This document shows, in pieces, positions 1 through 8,162 of a DNA stretch of 24,806 bases (positions within the stretch are counted from its first letter, which is position 1; every line of letters begins with the position of its first letter). The stretch lies in the NCBI GenBank assembly GCA_049323835.1, contig JBMOOJ010000036.1:1-24806 (forward strand). Reading direction: 5' to 3'. Both the position numbers and the translations under genes were made by a program. A model generated the notes under the pieces. That model was not told where the DNA came from. It made no database searches and saw nothing but the letters and a program-made list of their open reading frames with translations. The stretch comes from SG-bin9 sp049323835. Its GTDB lineage: Bacteria > Pseudomonadota > Alphaproteobacteria > Rhizobiales > Xanthobacteraceae.

Positions 1-368
1 AGCGTCGCCCAGTCCGGCGCGCGGATATCCTGCGGGACGTCCATTTCCATGCCGTCGACAACGGCAAGGAAGTCCTCCTTGCGCAGGCCGAACTGTGCGA
101 TCGGCGCAACGTAACCGCGCAGCTTCGCCGGCGGATTGCCGGCGTACAGCGCGTCGAGATCCTTGCGCCACTGCGCCAGTTCGGCGAGGCGATCCGCGCG
201 CGGGGCGGTCGAATCGGCGATATCGTCGACCTGGCGGCAGAACTGATAGATCAGGAACATCGCATCGCGCTGCGCCTGCGGCAGGATGCGCATCGCGGCA
301 TAGAACGAGCTGCCCGACGCAGAACCCTGCGGCGTTGCTTCCTCGGCGTGATGCGGAATCGCGGTCAT
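1..368 (-). CDS. hpnD: Presqualene diphosphate synthase HpnD, N-terminal part (cut by window edge)
   Basis: This is the first ~122 residues of a trans-isoprenyl diphosphate synthase; the gene runs off the left edge. Reading back from the ATG at 366-368, the protein shows an early FYAAMRILP segment, the first aspartate-rich motif QVDDIAD and then DGMEMD, which together are typical of HpnD. In the known hopanoid pathway HpnD joins two farnesyl diphosphates into presqualene diphosphate, HpnC converts that to hydroxysqualene and HpnE makes squalene. The start lies 5 bases after the hpnC stop, so the two are almost certainly one transcript and possibly translationally coupled. The second aspartate motif and the C-terminus are outside the window. 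The family call is firm; separation from plain phytoene synthase rests on the motifs plus the hpnC neighbour. Confidence 0.9.
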   Translation of the reverse strand, partial: MTAIPHHAEEATPQGSASGSSFYAAMRILPQAQRDAMFLIYQFCRQVDDIADSTAPRADRLAELAQWRKDLDALYAGNPPAKLRGYVAPIAQFGLRKEDFLAVVDGMEMDVPQDIRAPDWAT

Positions 369-373
369 GATCT

Positions 374-1252
374 TTATGTCCGCGATGGGTTGGAGACACT
401 GCGGCGTGCGCCGCCACGGCGCAGCAGCCCGGAGATCATCGCACCAATGCTGAGCCCGATCAGTTCGACCTTCGACAGATGCACGCGATCGGCCAGCGGA
501 TCGCGGGTCTGGAGCATGCGCACGATGCGCAGCGCAAACGCCTGGATCACGGACACTTCGAGCGCGAGCCGCGTATCCTGGATGCTCGGCGAGAAGCCGT
601 CGCTCTCGTGCAGCAGCGCTTCGGTGCGGTGCGCGAGCTCGTGGATCAGCGACAGCAGCGCCAGCGGCGATTTATCGCCCCCCAGCATCTCGACGGTGAC
701 ACCCTTCGCCGCCATCGCATCCTGCGGGATGTAGACGCGGTTGAGGTCGCGGTAGTCCTTGCCGCAATCCTGCAGGTGATTGTTGATCTGTAACGCGGCG
801 CAGAGCGCATCCGATGCGACCCACGTGGAGCGGTCCTCACCGTGCACATCGAGCATAAAGCGGCCGACCGGCATCGCCGAATAGTTGCAGTAGTGGATCA
901 ACTCGTCCCAGTTGGCGTACCGCAACTTCGTCACGTCCATGCGGAACGCGGTCAGCACATCGCGCGCATGCCGCGGCGCCATGCCGCGCTCGGCGAACGC
1001 ACGGCGAAGATTCAGCGCCTCGGGCTGGCCATCGCCGGTGCCAATCAGTTCGGCATCGAGCTGATCGAGCAGCGCGAGCTTCTCCTCCGGCTTCAGCGTC
1101 GCGTGATCGGCGATGTCGTCGGCGGTGCGGACGAAGTTGTAGAATGCGAAAATCAGCGCGCGGTGGCGCGGATGAATCAGGTGCGACGCGACCGGGAAAT
1201 TCTCGTCCCGATGCCCCTTGCCTGAACGCAGATCGGCGGCGGCCGTCGTCAT
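374..1252 (-). CDS. hpnC: Hydroxysqualene synthase HpnC
   Basis: A 292-residue squalene/phytoene synthase family protein. The first metal-binding motif DDIAD is at about residues 45-49, and the second is in QDCGKDYRD at about 161-169, followed by NRVYIPQD. HpnC is known to turn presqualene diphosphate into hydroxysqualene, the middle step of the HpnC/D/E route to squalene for hopanoids. I chose the ATG at 1250-1252 (MTTAAADLRSG) because it overlaps the hpnB stop by one base (TGATG), as expected in a coupled operon, and removes a 13-residue extension that would run back into hpnB. It lies between hpnB and hpnD in the same direction, and this context supports HpnC over a carotenoid phytoene synthase. 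Confidence 0.93.
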   Translation of the reverse strand: MTTAAADLRSGKGHRDENFPVASHLIHPRHRALIFAFYNFVRTADDIADHATLKPEEKLALLDQLDAELIGTGDGQPEALNLRRAFAERGMAPRHARDVLTAFRMDVTKLRYANWDELIHYCNYSAMPVGRFMLDVHGEDRSTWVASDALCAALQINNHLQDCGKDYRDLNRVYIPQDAMAAKGVTVEMLGGDKSPLALLSLIHELAHRTEALLHESDGFSPSIQDTRLALEVSVIQAFALRIVRMLQTRDPLADRVHLSKVELIGLSIGAMISGLLRRGGARRSVSNPSRT

Positions 1253-2412
1253 CACGATGCCGATACGTTCGCTTGCGCGCGGCCCTTCCACATGCCGCCG
1301 CGTCCGCGAAGATATTGGTAAGCCGAATTCAGCGTGAAAACCATGTAAGCCAAGGCGATGAGTGGAAGGGCGACGCCCCAGAGCGGCGACTGGTCGTAGT
1401 ACCGCAATGTGGGCTGAAAGGCGAGCGCCATCAGCACCCAGCTACCGGCCGCGAGCGTCCGCGTCAACGGATCAGCGGCGAAAACCAGCCCCACCGGCGA
1501 CAGGAAAATCACCGTCATGGCGACGACCATTCCGAGCAGAAGCAGCAGCGAGTAGCGAAGCTGCGCATAGGCGGAGCGGGAAATCATCCGGCCGACATCG
1601 CCGATCTCATCCGATGCGCGGATGCTCTTCACGTCGTGCATGAAGCCAAGCCATACCGGGCCTGTGCTCTTCAGTCGCGCACCGAGCGCGCAATCGTCGA
1701 TCAGCGCTCCACGAATGGACTCGATTCCGCCCGCGCGTTTCAGCGCATCGAAGCGCGCGAGAATGCAGCCGCCCGCAGCCGCAGCCGTCGCACGGTTGTC
1801 GCGCCTCACCCAGGCGAACGGGTAGAGCATGCCGAAGAAGAACACGAAGGCCGGGATCAGGAATTTCTCGGCGAAGCTCTCGCAGCGGAGCTGCGCCATC
1901 ACCGACGCCATCACCAGATTGTCACTGCGCATGCGCGTGACGAGCTGCGTCACCGCGTTGCCCGAGTAGACGATGTCCGCGTCCGTCAGGAGCACGCAGT
2001 CGGGATTCGATTGCCCGGCGAGATCGAGCCCCTGCTTCACGGCCCACATCTTGCCGGTCCAGCCCGACGGCAGCGGCTGCCCGCGCAGCACCGTGAGCCG
2101 ATCCGATGCGCCGATGGCCGCTGCGGCACGCGCGGCAAGATCGGCGGTGCCGTCCGAACTCTGATCGTCGATCAGGATCATCGACAGCGATCCCGGATAG
2201 GGCTGCTGGAGGATCGAGGTGACGCAGCGCGCAATGCCGCCCGCTTCGTCGCGCGCCGGCACGACCGCGACGATGCGCGGCCACGGACCGTCAGCCGCAG
2301 GCGGCGGCAGATCCTCGAAGCGAAACGCGAGCCAGAAGCCGCCGTGGAATGCGACCAGATAGACCCAGGCCGCGAATGCGACGATGGCAACGATCATCAG
2401 AGCGAGGGACAT
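1252..2412 (-). CDS. hpnB: Hopanoid-associated GT2 glycosyltransferase HpnB
   Basis: A 386-residue membrane-anchored family 2 glycosyltransferase. An N-terminal hydrophobic segment (about residues 3-25) is followed by the GT-A core: VVPARDEAGG, DDQSSDGTAD and the metal-binding LLTDADIVY, then IDDCALGARLK as the likely catalytic region. Several hydrophobic stretches in the last ~110 residues look like membrane helices. This layout fits HpnB, the glycosyltransferase found at the head of hopanoid clusters; its substrate is not settled and it may modify a hopanoid head group. It overlaps hpnC by one base. Its leader carries a TATAAT-like element and a hairpin, and no good ribosome binding site is visible directly before the ATG. 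Confidence 0.88.
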   Translation of the reverse strand: MSLALMIVAIVAFAAWVYLVAFHGGFWLAFRFEDLPPPAADGPWPRIVAVVPARDEAGGIARCVTSILQQPYPGSLSMILIDDQSSDGTADLAARAAAAIGASDRLTVLRGQPLPSGWTGKMWAVKQGLDLAGQSNPDCVLLTDADIVYSGNAVTQLVTRMRSDNLVMASVMAQLRCESFAEKFLIPAFVFFFGMLYPFAWVRRDNRATAAAAGGCILARFDALKRAGGIESIRGALIDDCALGARLKSTGPVWLGFMHDVKSIRASDEIGDVGRMISRSAYAQLRYSLLLLLGMVVAMTVIFLSPVGLVFAADPLTRTLAAGSWVLMALAFQPTLRYYDQSPLWGVALPLIALAYMVFTLNSAYQYLRGRGGMWKGRAQANVSAS

Positions 2413-2434
2413 CGGAAGGCAGCAGAGCTCCGGC

Positions 2435-2451
2435 GAACGGATAAGCCGTTC
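2435..2451 (-). other. Hairpin in the hpnB leader
   Basis: Six-base perfect arms GAACGG and CCGTTC surround a 5-base loop. The hairpin lies 23 bases before the hpnB ATG, downstream of the candidate TATAAT, so it would be in the 5' untranslated RNA. No U-run follows it in the minus direction, so it is not a classic terminator. Its role is unknown. Confidence 0.4.
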
Positions 2452-2495
2452 TACGACCGCAACATATGGCTTTCCATAGCAATTCCAAGCTGGAG

Positions 2496-2501
2496 ATTAT
2501 A
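2496..2501 (-). promoter_or_regulatory. Candidate -10 element for the hpnBCD run
   Basis: On the minus strand this reads TATAAT, a perfect sigma-70-type -10 hexamer and unusual in such GC-rich DNA. It sits about 84 bases before the hpnB ATG in the 161-base galE-hpnB gap. No good -35 hexamer is visible at 16-18 bases, so this is only a candidate. If real, hpnB-C-D would have their own promoter, separate from galE. Confidence 0.4.
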
Positions 2502-2573
2502 CGCCGCAGCCTGCCGGTATCGATCCACCCGCACCAAGCGTGACGTAGCGGAATAAGCGCCGGCGAGCACGTC

Positions 2574-3572
2574 TCAGAGCGCGGGACTTGCCTGCGATGC
2601 GAGCAGCCGGCGCTCCCATTCCAGCGCGTGCGTAACGATCGTGCGCAGATCGTCATGCTTCGGCTGCCAGCCAAGCTGGTCGCGCACGAGCCGCGAGTCC
2701 GCGACCACGCGCGCCGGATCGCCCGCGCGGCGGGGCGAGCGCACCACCGGAAAGTCGATGGCTGACACTGCTTTCACCGTGTCGATCACCTCGAGGACCG
2801 AGAAGCCGTGCCCGTAACCGCAATTCAGCATCAGCGACGGCCCGCCGCCGCGCAGATACGTCAGCGCATCCGCATGCGCGGCGCTGACATCGGACACGTG
2901 AATGTAGTCGCGCACGCAGGTGCCGTCCGCCGTCGGATAGTCGTCGCCGAAAATTTCCAGCTGCGGCCGGATGCCGAGCGCGGCCTGCACGGCCGCCTTG
3001 ATGAGATGAGTTGCGGCCGCCGTCGACTGGCCGGTGCGCATCGCCGGATCGGCGCCCGCGACATTGAAGTAGCGCAGCACGACGTAGCTCAGCCCATACG
3101 CGGCCGCGGCATCGCGCAACATCACCTCGGTCATCAGCTTCGACCAGCCATAGGGCGACACAGGAACGGTCGGCATGCTCTCATCGACCAGTTCGCTATC
3201 GACCTGCCCGTAAACAGCGGCGGTCGAGGAAAACACGAACTGCTTCACGCCCTGTTCGACAGCCACTTCGAACAGCGCGCGCGAGGCGACGGTGTTGTTG
3301 GCGTAATAGTCGAGCGGCTGGCGGACCGACTCGGGCACGACCGTCGATGCGGCGAAATGCACGATGGTCTTGACGGCATGCTCGCGCAGCACGCGCGTCA
3401 CCAGCGCGCGGTCGGCGATGCTGCCCTGATGGAACGGCATGCCCTGCGGCACCGCCTCGCGAAAGCCCGTCTGCAAGGTGTCGATGACGACCGCCGGCTC
3501 GCCGTTGTCGGCCAGCCGGTGCAGCATATGGCTCCCGATGTATCCGGCACCGCCGGTGACCAGAACGGTCAT
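2574..3572 (-). CDS. galE: UDP-glucose 4-epimerase GalE
   Basis: A 332-residue extended short-chain dehydrogenase that interconverts UDP-glucose and UDP-galactose in the cytoplasm. The NAD-binding GGAGYIGSH is at the N-terminus, with STAAVYG and the catalytic SPYGWSK (YxxxK) in the middle, followed by RYFNVAGA and CVRDYIHVSD, all typical of GalE. The frame is open further upstream to 3797, but the ATG at 3570-3572 is the right start: it places the Rossmann motif at residue 6 or so and has a GGAG Shine-Dalgarno about six bases before it (3579-3582). The gene is divergent from the GT4 glycosyltransferase at 3721 and precedes hpnB in the same direction, so it most likely feeds galactose into the neighbouring LPS genes. 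Confidence 0.93.
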   Translation of the reverse strand: MTVLVTGGAGYIGSHMLHRLADNGEPAVVIDTLQTGFREAVPQGMPFHQGSIADRALVTRVLREHAVKTIVHFAASTVVPESVRQPLDYYANNTVASRALFEVAVEQGVKQFVFSSTAAVYGQVDSELVDESMPTVPVSPYGWSKLMTEVMLRDAAAAYGLSYVVLRYFNVAGADPAMRTGQSTAAATHLIKAAVQAALGIRPQLEIFGDDYPTADGTCVRDYIHVSDVSAAHADALTYLRGGGPSLMLNCGYGHGFSVLEVIDTVKAVSAIDFPVVRSPRRAGDPARVVADSRLVRDQLGWQPKHDDLRTIVTHALEWERRLLASQASPAL

Positions 3573-3720
3573 CGCCCACTCCGCCGCCGTGATGCGGCTT
3601 GTTGAGGTTGCAATATGGTGTCCTGCCGGGCAATGGTGCCCCGGCAATGCGCGGCTGCTTAACAGGATTTTACAGGCGAATCGAGCGGTGCAGCGGCGCA
3701 TTGTAACGATGGATGTATGA

Positions 3721-5019
3721 ATGGCGGATACGCGCCCGGCAATCTGGATGGACCTGACCACGAGCCTGCGTGCGCGGGGCGGCCAGAACAACGGCACGCT
3801 GCGCGTCGAACGCAGCTTTGCGCGCGAACTGCAACCGCTGCTCGGCGATCGGCTCCGGTTCTGCCGTTATGATGCGACGCGCCAGCGCTTCGACAGTGTG
3901 GATGCCTCCGCTCTCGCGGATGCCATCAAGACATCCGCACCTGCTGCGCATCGCGGACCGGGTGCGAGCAATGCCCGCGCCGACCGGCTCGGCCGCCGCA
4001 TCGAGCGGGCGGTGCGTCTGTCCGTGCGCGGCACGATCCAGCGGCTGCACGGTGCCCTGCGCGGCAGCGATCCGGCCGCGCATTTCCCGGATGCGCAGCC
4101 CGGCGATGTGTTGCTGCTGGCGGGCGAGAACTGGAGCGGCCGCACGGATTTCGGCGTGCTCGCGCGCTTGCGCACCGAACGCGGGCTGACAATCGCGGCC
4201 GTCTGTCAGGACTTGATCCCGGTGACGCACCCGCAATTCTTCGAGACCGGGGAATTCGTGGCGCAGTATCGCCGCTACGTCGAGTTTCTTGCGCGGCATA
4301 CCGATCTCGTGATCGCTATCTCGCAAGCGACCGCCAACGAATTGGCGAAGGCCGCCGAAGTCTATGGCGGCATGCGTGGCAAGATCGCCGTCGTCGAACT
4401 CGGCTCTGACGTTGCATCCGCCGCCGATCCGCAGCCGCCGCAGACCGAACCGCCGCTCCAGGCCGGTGCGTTCGTTATCAGTGTCAGCACCATCCAGGCG
4501 CGCAAGAATTTCGATCTGCTCTACCGGCTATGGCATCGCTTCGCGCAGGAAAATCGCAGCGATATCCCGCACCTCGTGATCATCGGTCAGCGCGGCTTCG
4601 GCAGCGACGATCTGCTCGCAATGATTGCGCAGGACGCGACGATCAAGAATCGCCTCACCATCCTGCATCGCACCTCCGATGCCGAGCTAACGTGGCTCTA
4701 CCAAAACTGCGCCTACACGCTGTACCCGTCCTACGTCGAAGGCTGGGGTCTGCCGGTGTCGGAAAGCCTCGCCTATGGCAAGCTCTGCCTCGCCTCGAAC
4801 ACATCCTCGCTGCCGGAAGCCGGCGCGGGACTGGCGCTGCATTTCGGTCCGGACGATGACGCAGCCTGGCACGCGGCGATTGTCGACCTTGCGGCAAATC
4901 CGGCGAAGCTCGCCGAGGCAGAGGCACGCATCCGCGCAAGCTACCGGCAACGAAGCTGGCAGCAGGCCGGAGCTGAGCTGACCGGTCACCTCAACACGCT
5001 GCTCGCCCGCAAACAGTGA
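3721..5019 (+). CDS. GT4 family glycosyltransferase (LPS/O-antigen)
   Basis: A 432-residue GT-B fold glycosyltransferase. The N-terminal half has WMDLTTSLRARGG near residue 10 and DLIPVTHPQFF near 164-174. The C-terminal nucleotide-sugar domain starts at VSTIQARKNFD (about 255-265) and carries the retaining-type EGWGLPVSE (E-x7-E, about 340-348). It resembles the enzyme at 10571-12007, which has the same DxIPxxxPQFF and E-x7-E blocks, so the two are probably distant paralogues. The ATG at 3721 has GGAT about six bases upstream. Its stop is about 34 bases before the waaG start in the same direction. Donor and acceptor cannot be read from the sequence; a mannosyl- or rhamnosyltransferase is possible. 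Confidence 0.85.
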   Translation: MADTRPAIWMDLTTSLRARGGQNNGTLRVERSFARELQPLLGDRLRFCRYDATRQRFDSVDASALADAIKTSAPAAHRGPGASNARADRLGRRIERAVRLSVRGTIQRLHGALRGSDPAAHFPDAQPGDVLLLAGENWSGRTDFGVLARLRTERGLTIAAVCQDLIPVTHPQFFETGEFVAQYRRYVEFLARHTDLVIAISQATANELAKAAEVYGGMRGKIAVVELGSDVASAADPQPPQTEPPLQAGAFVISVSTIQARKNFDLLYRLWHRFAQENRSDIPHLVIIGQRGFGSDDLLAMIAQDATIKNRLTILHRTSDAELTWLYQNCAYTLYPSYVEGWGLPVSESLAYGKLCLASNTSSLPEAGAGLALHFGPDDDAAWHAAIVDLAANPAKLAEAEARIRASYRQRSWQQAGAELTGHLNTLLARKQ

Positions 5020-5053
5020 TAGACTGACATCATTCGATTTCAGGGTACCCGTC

Positions 5054-6163
5054 ATTCGCATCGCTCTCGGCATCGTCAATCTGTTCCCAAGCGGCGGCCT
5101 GCAACGCGATTGCGTCGCGATAGCCCGCCGCCTGATGGCGCGTGGACACGCGGTGACGATCTTCTGCCGGAAGCGCGAAGGTGACTTCCCCGATCTGACG
5201 ATTGTCGAACTGCCGAACATCGCACTGACCAATCACGGCCGGAACCTCCGCTTCGCGCGCCATCTGTCAGCTGCCGTCAAGGATCGGTTCGATATCGTCG
5301 CCGGCTTCAACAAGATGCCGGGCCTCGACGTTCTGTACTGTGCCGATCCGCCGTCCAAGCAGCCGCGCAATCTGTTCGATCGCATCAACCCGCGCGTCAG
5401 AGGCATGCACCGGCTCGAAGCATCCTGTTTCGGGCCGCAGTCGAGCACGCAACTGCTGCTGCTCGCCGAGCCGCAGCGCGACGACTATCAGCGCATCTGG
5501 GCGATGAAGGACGCGCGCGCCGCGGTGATGCCGCCGACGATCGAGCGCAACCGCGCGCAGCCCGGCTTGCGCGGCAGCGAGGCGCGCGCGGAAATGCGCG
5601 ACAAGCTTGGCCTCGCCTCATCGACGCTGGCGTGGCTGTTCGTTGCCGGATTTCCGGAGACGAAAGGCTTCGAACGCATCATTTCGGCGCTGCCCGCATC
5701 CCCGCATGTCAAAGTCCTGTGCGCCGGGTTCGATCTCGCCGATCCGAAGCTGAGCCGCCTGGCGAAGCAGGCCGCCCATCTCGACGTCGCGCATCAGATC
5801 GTCTCGCTCGGGCGCCGCGAGGATATTCCGGCGCTGATGGCCGCCGGTGATTTGCTGGTGCATCCCTCGCGCCTCGACATCACCGGGACGGTGATCCTCG
5901 AAGCGATGGTCAACGGCCTGCCGGTGGTCACGACCGCGCTTTGCGGATATGCGCCCCATGTGGCAGCGGCCGACGCAGGCGTGGTCATTCGCGAGCCGTT
6001 CGCGCAACGCGCGTTTGTATCGGCGCTGGAGCAGGCCAATGATCCCGCACGCCGCGCACGCTGGAGCGCCAATGCGGCGGCCTATGGCGCAGCCAACGAT
6101 CTCTATTCCGGACTGGATCGCGCGGCGGACGCAATCGAGCGCGCAGCCCGCACATCACGCTGA
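5054..6163 (+). CDS. waaG: LPS core glucosyltransferase WaaG (RfaG), probable ATT start
   Basis: A GT4 enzyme closely resembling enterobacterial WaaG, which adds glucose to a heptose of the LPS inner core on the cytoplasmic side of the inner membrane. Shared blocks are FPSGGLQRD (about residues 11-19), TNHGRN, FNKMPGLDV, LMAAGDLLVHPS and the CGYA segment after LPVVTTA, ending with a DLYS tail. The conserved N-terminus RIALGIVNLFPSGGLQRD lies upstream of the first ATG (5135). The frame is open back to 4982 with no ATG, GTG or TTG before 5135. ATT at 5054 gives MRIAL, a normal GT4 start, has AGGG eight bases before it and yields 369 residues, close to the ~374 of E. coli WaaG. CTG at 5024 is the other option. 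The 3' end overlaps the convergent gene by nine bases. Confidence 0.85.
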   Translation: MRIALGIVNLFPSGGLQRDCVAIARRLMARGHAVTIFCRKREGDFPDLTIVELPNIALTNHGRNLRFARHLSAAVKDRFDIVAGFNKMPGLDVLYCADPPSKQPRNLFDRINPRVRGMHRLEASCFGPQSSTQLLLLAEPQRDDYQRIWAMKDARAAVMPPTIERNRAQPGLRGSEARAEMRDKLGLASSTLAWLFVAGFPETKGFERIISALPASPHVKVLCAGFDLADPKLSRLAKQAAHLDVAHQIVSLGRREDIPALMAAGDLLVHPSRLDITGTVILEAMVNGLPVVTTALCGYAPHVAAADAGVVIREPFAQRAFVSALEQANDPARRARWSANAAAYGAANDLYSGLDRAADAIERAARTSR

Positions 6164-7057
6164 GACAATGCCCGCCTTGGCAAGATGCGGCGCCAGCAAC
6201 TCGGCGACCGCACGGCGCTTGTCCTCGGCGAATTCGAGCCGTCCCATTAGCCCTACTTCGTGCAGCCACGGCCCGCACCACTGGAACGGCGCGTCCGTCA
6301 TCTGCAAGCCTTCGCGGAACGGCACGAACACCGTCTCCTGCTCGCGGATACGCGCCCGATCGACGTGACGATAGAGCACATCCCAGTTGCCGCCGCCGGT
6401 ATCGAGGCCGAGGAACCAGTCCTGCGAGAAGTCGAGCGGCTTGTCGCGCACGCCGGCGAACCGGAACATGCTGAACCCCGCCCAGAGGAACCAGCGGCCC
6501 GCGGCATCGACCGTCGCCGTCGACACACCTGGCCGGATCACGCCGAAGAAATCCTGATGCGCGAGCGGCGCAAATGGGTCATGCGGCGCCGTCGGGAACA
6601 TGTCATCGTCGAGAAAGCCGAACACCTCCGGCTCGCCGGGGCGGATGATGTTGTGCCAGATCCAGTTGAGTGCGAGTCCGTGCGAACGGCTCGGCACGTC
6701 GGTCGGATTCGGCGGCAACCGCAGATATGGAACCGACCAGCGTGCGGCGACCTCGGCGATGGCGGCAGCCTGCTTGTCGTCGGGCGTGTTGTCCGCAACG
6801 ATGTGGAGTGCGTCGGGCACGTAAAGTTTGATCAGTGGCACCTGCCAGGCGATCGTCTGCGGGTCCCGGAACGCAACTGCGACCAGAACCCTACGGCTCC
6901 TGACACGCTGCGCCAGCGCAGCCGCATCGCCGATACGCGCAGGCGTCGCGCGGAACGCGCGATCGTGCGCGCGATAGCGCCGCGTCTTGAGGCGATGGAG
7001 CAGCGGGCGGAGCCGCAGCCAATCGCCGGGGCCGTAGTCCAGGATACGAGGAGGCAT
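6155..7057 (-). CDS. GT-A-like glycosyltransferase of uncertain family
   Basis: A 300-residue soluble protein. After a basic N-terminal region (to about residue 55), RRVLVAVAFRDPQTIAWQVPLIKLYVPD starts what looks like a nucleotide-diphospho-sugar transferase domain. SHGLALNW (about 125-132) and FLDDDMF (about 148-154) match the HG-x-ALN and DxD pattern of GT-A enzymes. The C-terminal half has many tryptophans and aromatics (RWFLWAGFSMFRF, FSQDWFLGLDTGGGNWD). I do not recognise a named family and infer the role from the DxD and the LPS neighbourhood. It is the last gene of the minus-strand glycosyltransferase run, 70 bases after the GT2 gene, and its stop overlaps the end of waaG on the other strand. 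No strong Shine-Dalgarno precedes the ATG. Confidence 0.65.
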   Translation of the reverse strand: MPPRILDYGPGDWLRLRPLLHRLKTRRYRAHDRAFRATPARIGDAAALAQRVRSRRVLVAVAFRDPQTIAWQVPLIKLYVPDALHIVADNTPDDKQAAAIAEVAARWSVPYLRLPPNPTDVPSRSHGLALNWIWHNIIRPGEPEVFGFLDDDMFPTAPHDPFAPLAHQDFFGVIRPGVSTATVDAAGRWFLWAGFSMFRFAGVRDKPLDFSQDWFLGLDTGGGNWDVLYRHVDRARIREQETVFVPFREGLQMTDAPFQWCGPWLHEVGLMGRLEFAEDKRRAVAELLAPHLAKAGIVSA

Positions 7058-7127
7058 TTGCAGTCGCAGTCCGAATTCGGAGCGGCCCCATTAGCGCGTT
7101 TTGGCGCGGAACGGAACGGCTTCGTGC

Positions 7128-8162
7128 TTATCGCGAGCGGAGCAGCAGCCCCAGCGCACGCGGCGGATGCAACCGGAACAGCTTCCAGATCAGCTTCCAC
7201 GCCGGCCACGTGGACGGCCGATCGCGGCGGCGCAGGAGATTGACGATCGCGATTTGCGCGAGCTTGCGTTCACGGTGATTGAGATCGGCGCCGGTCGCGG
7301 CATCGAGGTCGTCGGCCGAAAGCTTCGCCGTCTGCGCGACCTCCGGATCTGCAAGCTCCAGAAACCGGAACACGCGCGCTTCCGTTGCGTAGAAACTGTT
7401 GCCGACATCACTGCGCCAGTCCGGCGGCGCAGTCAGTTTGTCCGCCGGATCGATGCCAATGCTGGCGCGCGCGACCGCGGCACGGACGGCGATCCGCGAC
7501 GAGAACATCTGCCGCGCGGCCTTGCGCACGGTGACGTTGCCGCCGTGCTCGCGGTAACGCACGAGAATCTCGGGTGCGATCGCGATGTCGCCGTGCTCCG
7601 AGAGACGCAGCCACAGATCGTAATCCTCCGCTGCCTCGAATGCGGCGCGATAGCCGCCCAAGCTGCGGACCGCGTCCGTGCGCAACATCACCGACGAATG
7701 GATGAACGGATTGGTCCGCACCAAGGTATCGCGCAGCTTTCCCGGTTCGGGCGGTGGAGTGAGGCGGCCGGTCACTTTACCTTCGCCATCGACGATGTCC
7801 GCCCAGCTTCCCAGCAAGTTCAGGCGCGGGCTGGCGTCCATTGCCGCAACCTGGCGCGCGAGGCGCTCGGGCAGAGCCAGGTCGTCGGCATCGAGGCGAG
7901 CGATCAGGCCGGCGCGAGCATCCGCGAGGCCACGATTGAGCGCGGCGACGAGGCCCAGCGCATCCTGCCGGATCGGCCGCACGCGCGCATCGGCTACCGC
8001 GTAGCCCGCAAGAATCTCCGGCGTGCGATCGGTCGATCCGTCGTCGACGACTAGAAGCTCGAATTGAGACAGCGTTTGCGCGAGCACACTGTCGATCGCG
8101 GCAGAGAGCCACTGCGCGCCATTCCGCACCGGCATCAGTACGGAGACGCGCGGCACGCTCAC
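7128..8162 (-). CDS. GT2 family glycosyltransferase
   Basis: A 344-residue inverting GT-A glycosyltransferase. Clear motifs are VSVLMPVRNGAQWL (about 6-19), VVDDGSTDRTPEI (38-50) and the metal-binding ARLDADD (about 88-94); GLVAALNRGL between them is also typical of GT2. The C-terminal ~100 residues carry no membrane helices, so the enzyme is probably cytoplasmic or peripheral. The start codon is GTG, overlapping the stop of the upstream gene by four bases (GTGA), with an AGAGG ribosome site about six bases before. It therefore belongs to the same transcript as the CgeB-like enzyme and the O-antigen ligase. Its likely role is adding one sugar to core or O-antigen; specificity is unknown. Confidence 0.87.
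   Translation of the reverse strand: MSVPRVSVLMPVRNGAQWLSAAIDSVLAQTLSQFELLVVDDGSTDRTPEILAGYAVADARVRPIRQDALGLVAALNRGLADARAGLIARLDADDLALPERLARQVAAMDASPRLNLLGSWADIVDGEGKVTGRLTPPPEPGKLRDTLVRTNPFIHSSVMLRTDAVRSLGGYRAAFEAAEDYDLWLRLSEHGDIAIAPEILVRYREHGGNVTVRKAARQMFSSRIAVRAAVARASIGIDPADKLTAPPDWRSDVGNSFYATEARVFRFLELADPEVAQTAKLSADDLDAATGADLNHRERKLAQIAIVNLLRRRDRPSTWPAWKLIWKLFRLHPPRALGLLLRSR

Noticed and set aside
1144..2556. 470-codon plus-strand frame opposite hpnB and hpnC
   Set aside because: It is antisense to two well-recognised genes; its Arg/His-rich composition is the usual product of the opposite frame in GC-rich DNA.
3573..3797. Longer galE start at 3797
   Set aside because: The extra 75 residues are unconserved and overlap the divergent GT4 gene; ATG 3572 has a GGAG site and fits the family.
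7070..7081. 12-bp perfect palindrome TCCGAATTCGGA before the GT-A-like gene
   Set aside because: It is short, inside a 70-base intra-run gap, and has no second copy or promoter nearby; probably chance.
6260..8054. Two long plus-strand frames (327 and 317 codons) opposite the GT-A-like and GT2 genes
   Set aside because: Both lie antisense to genes with DxD and other catalytic motifs and show low-complexity Arg-rich composition without domains.
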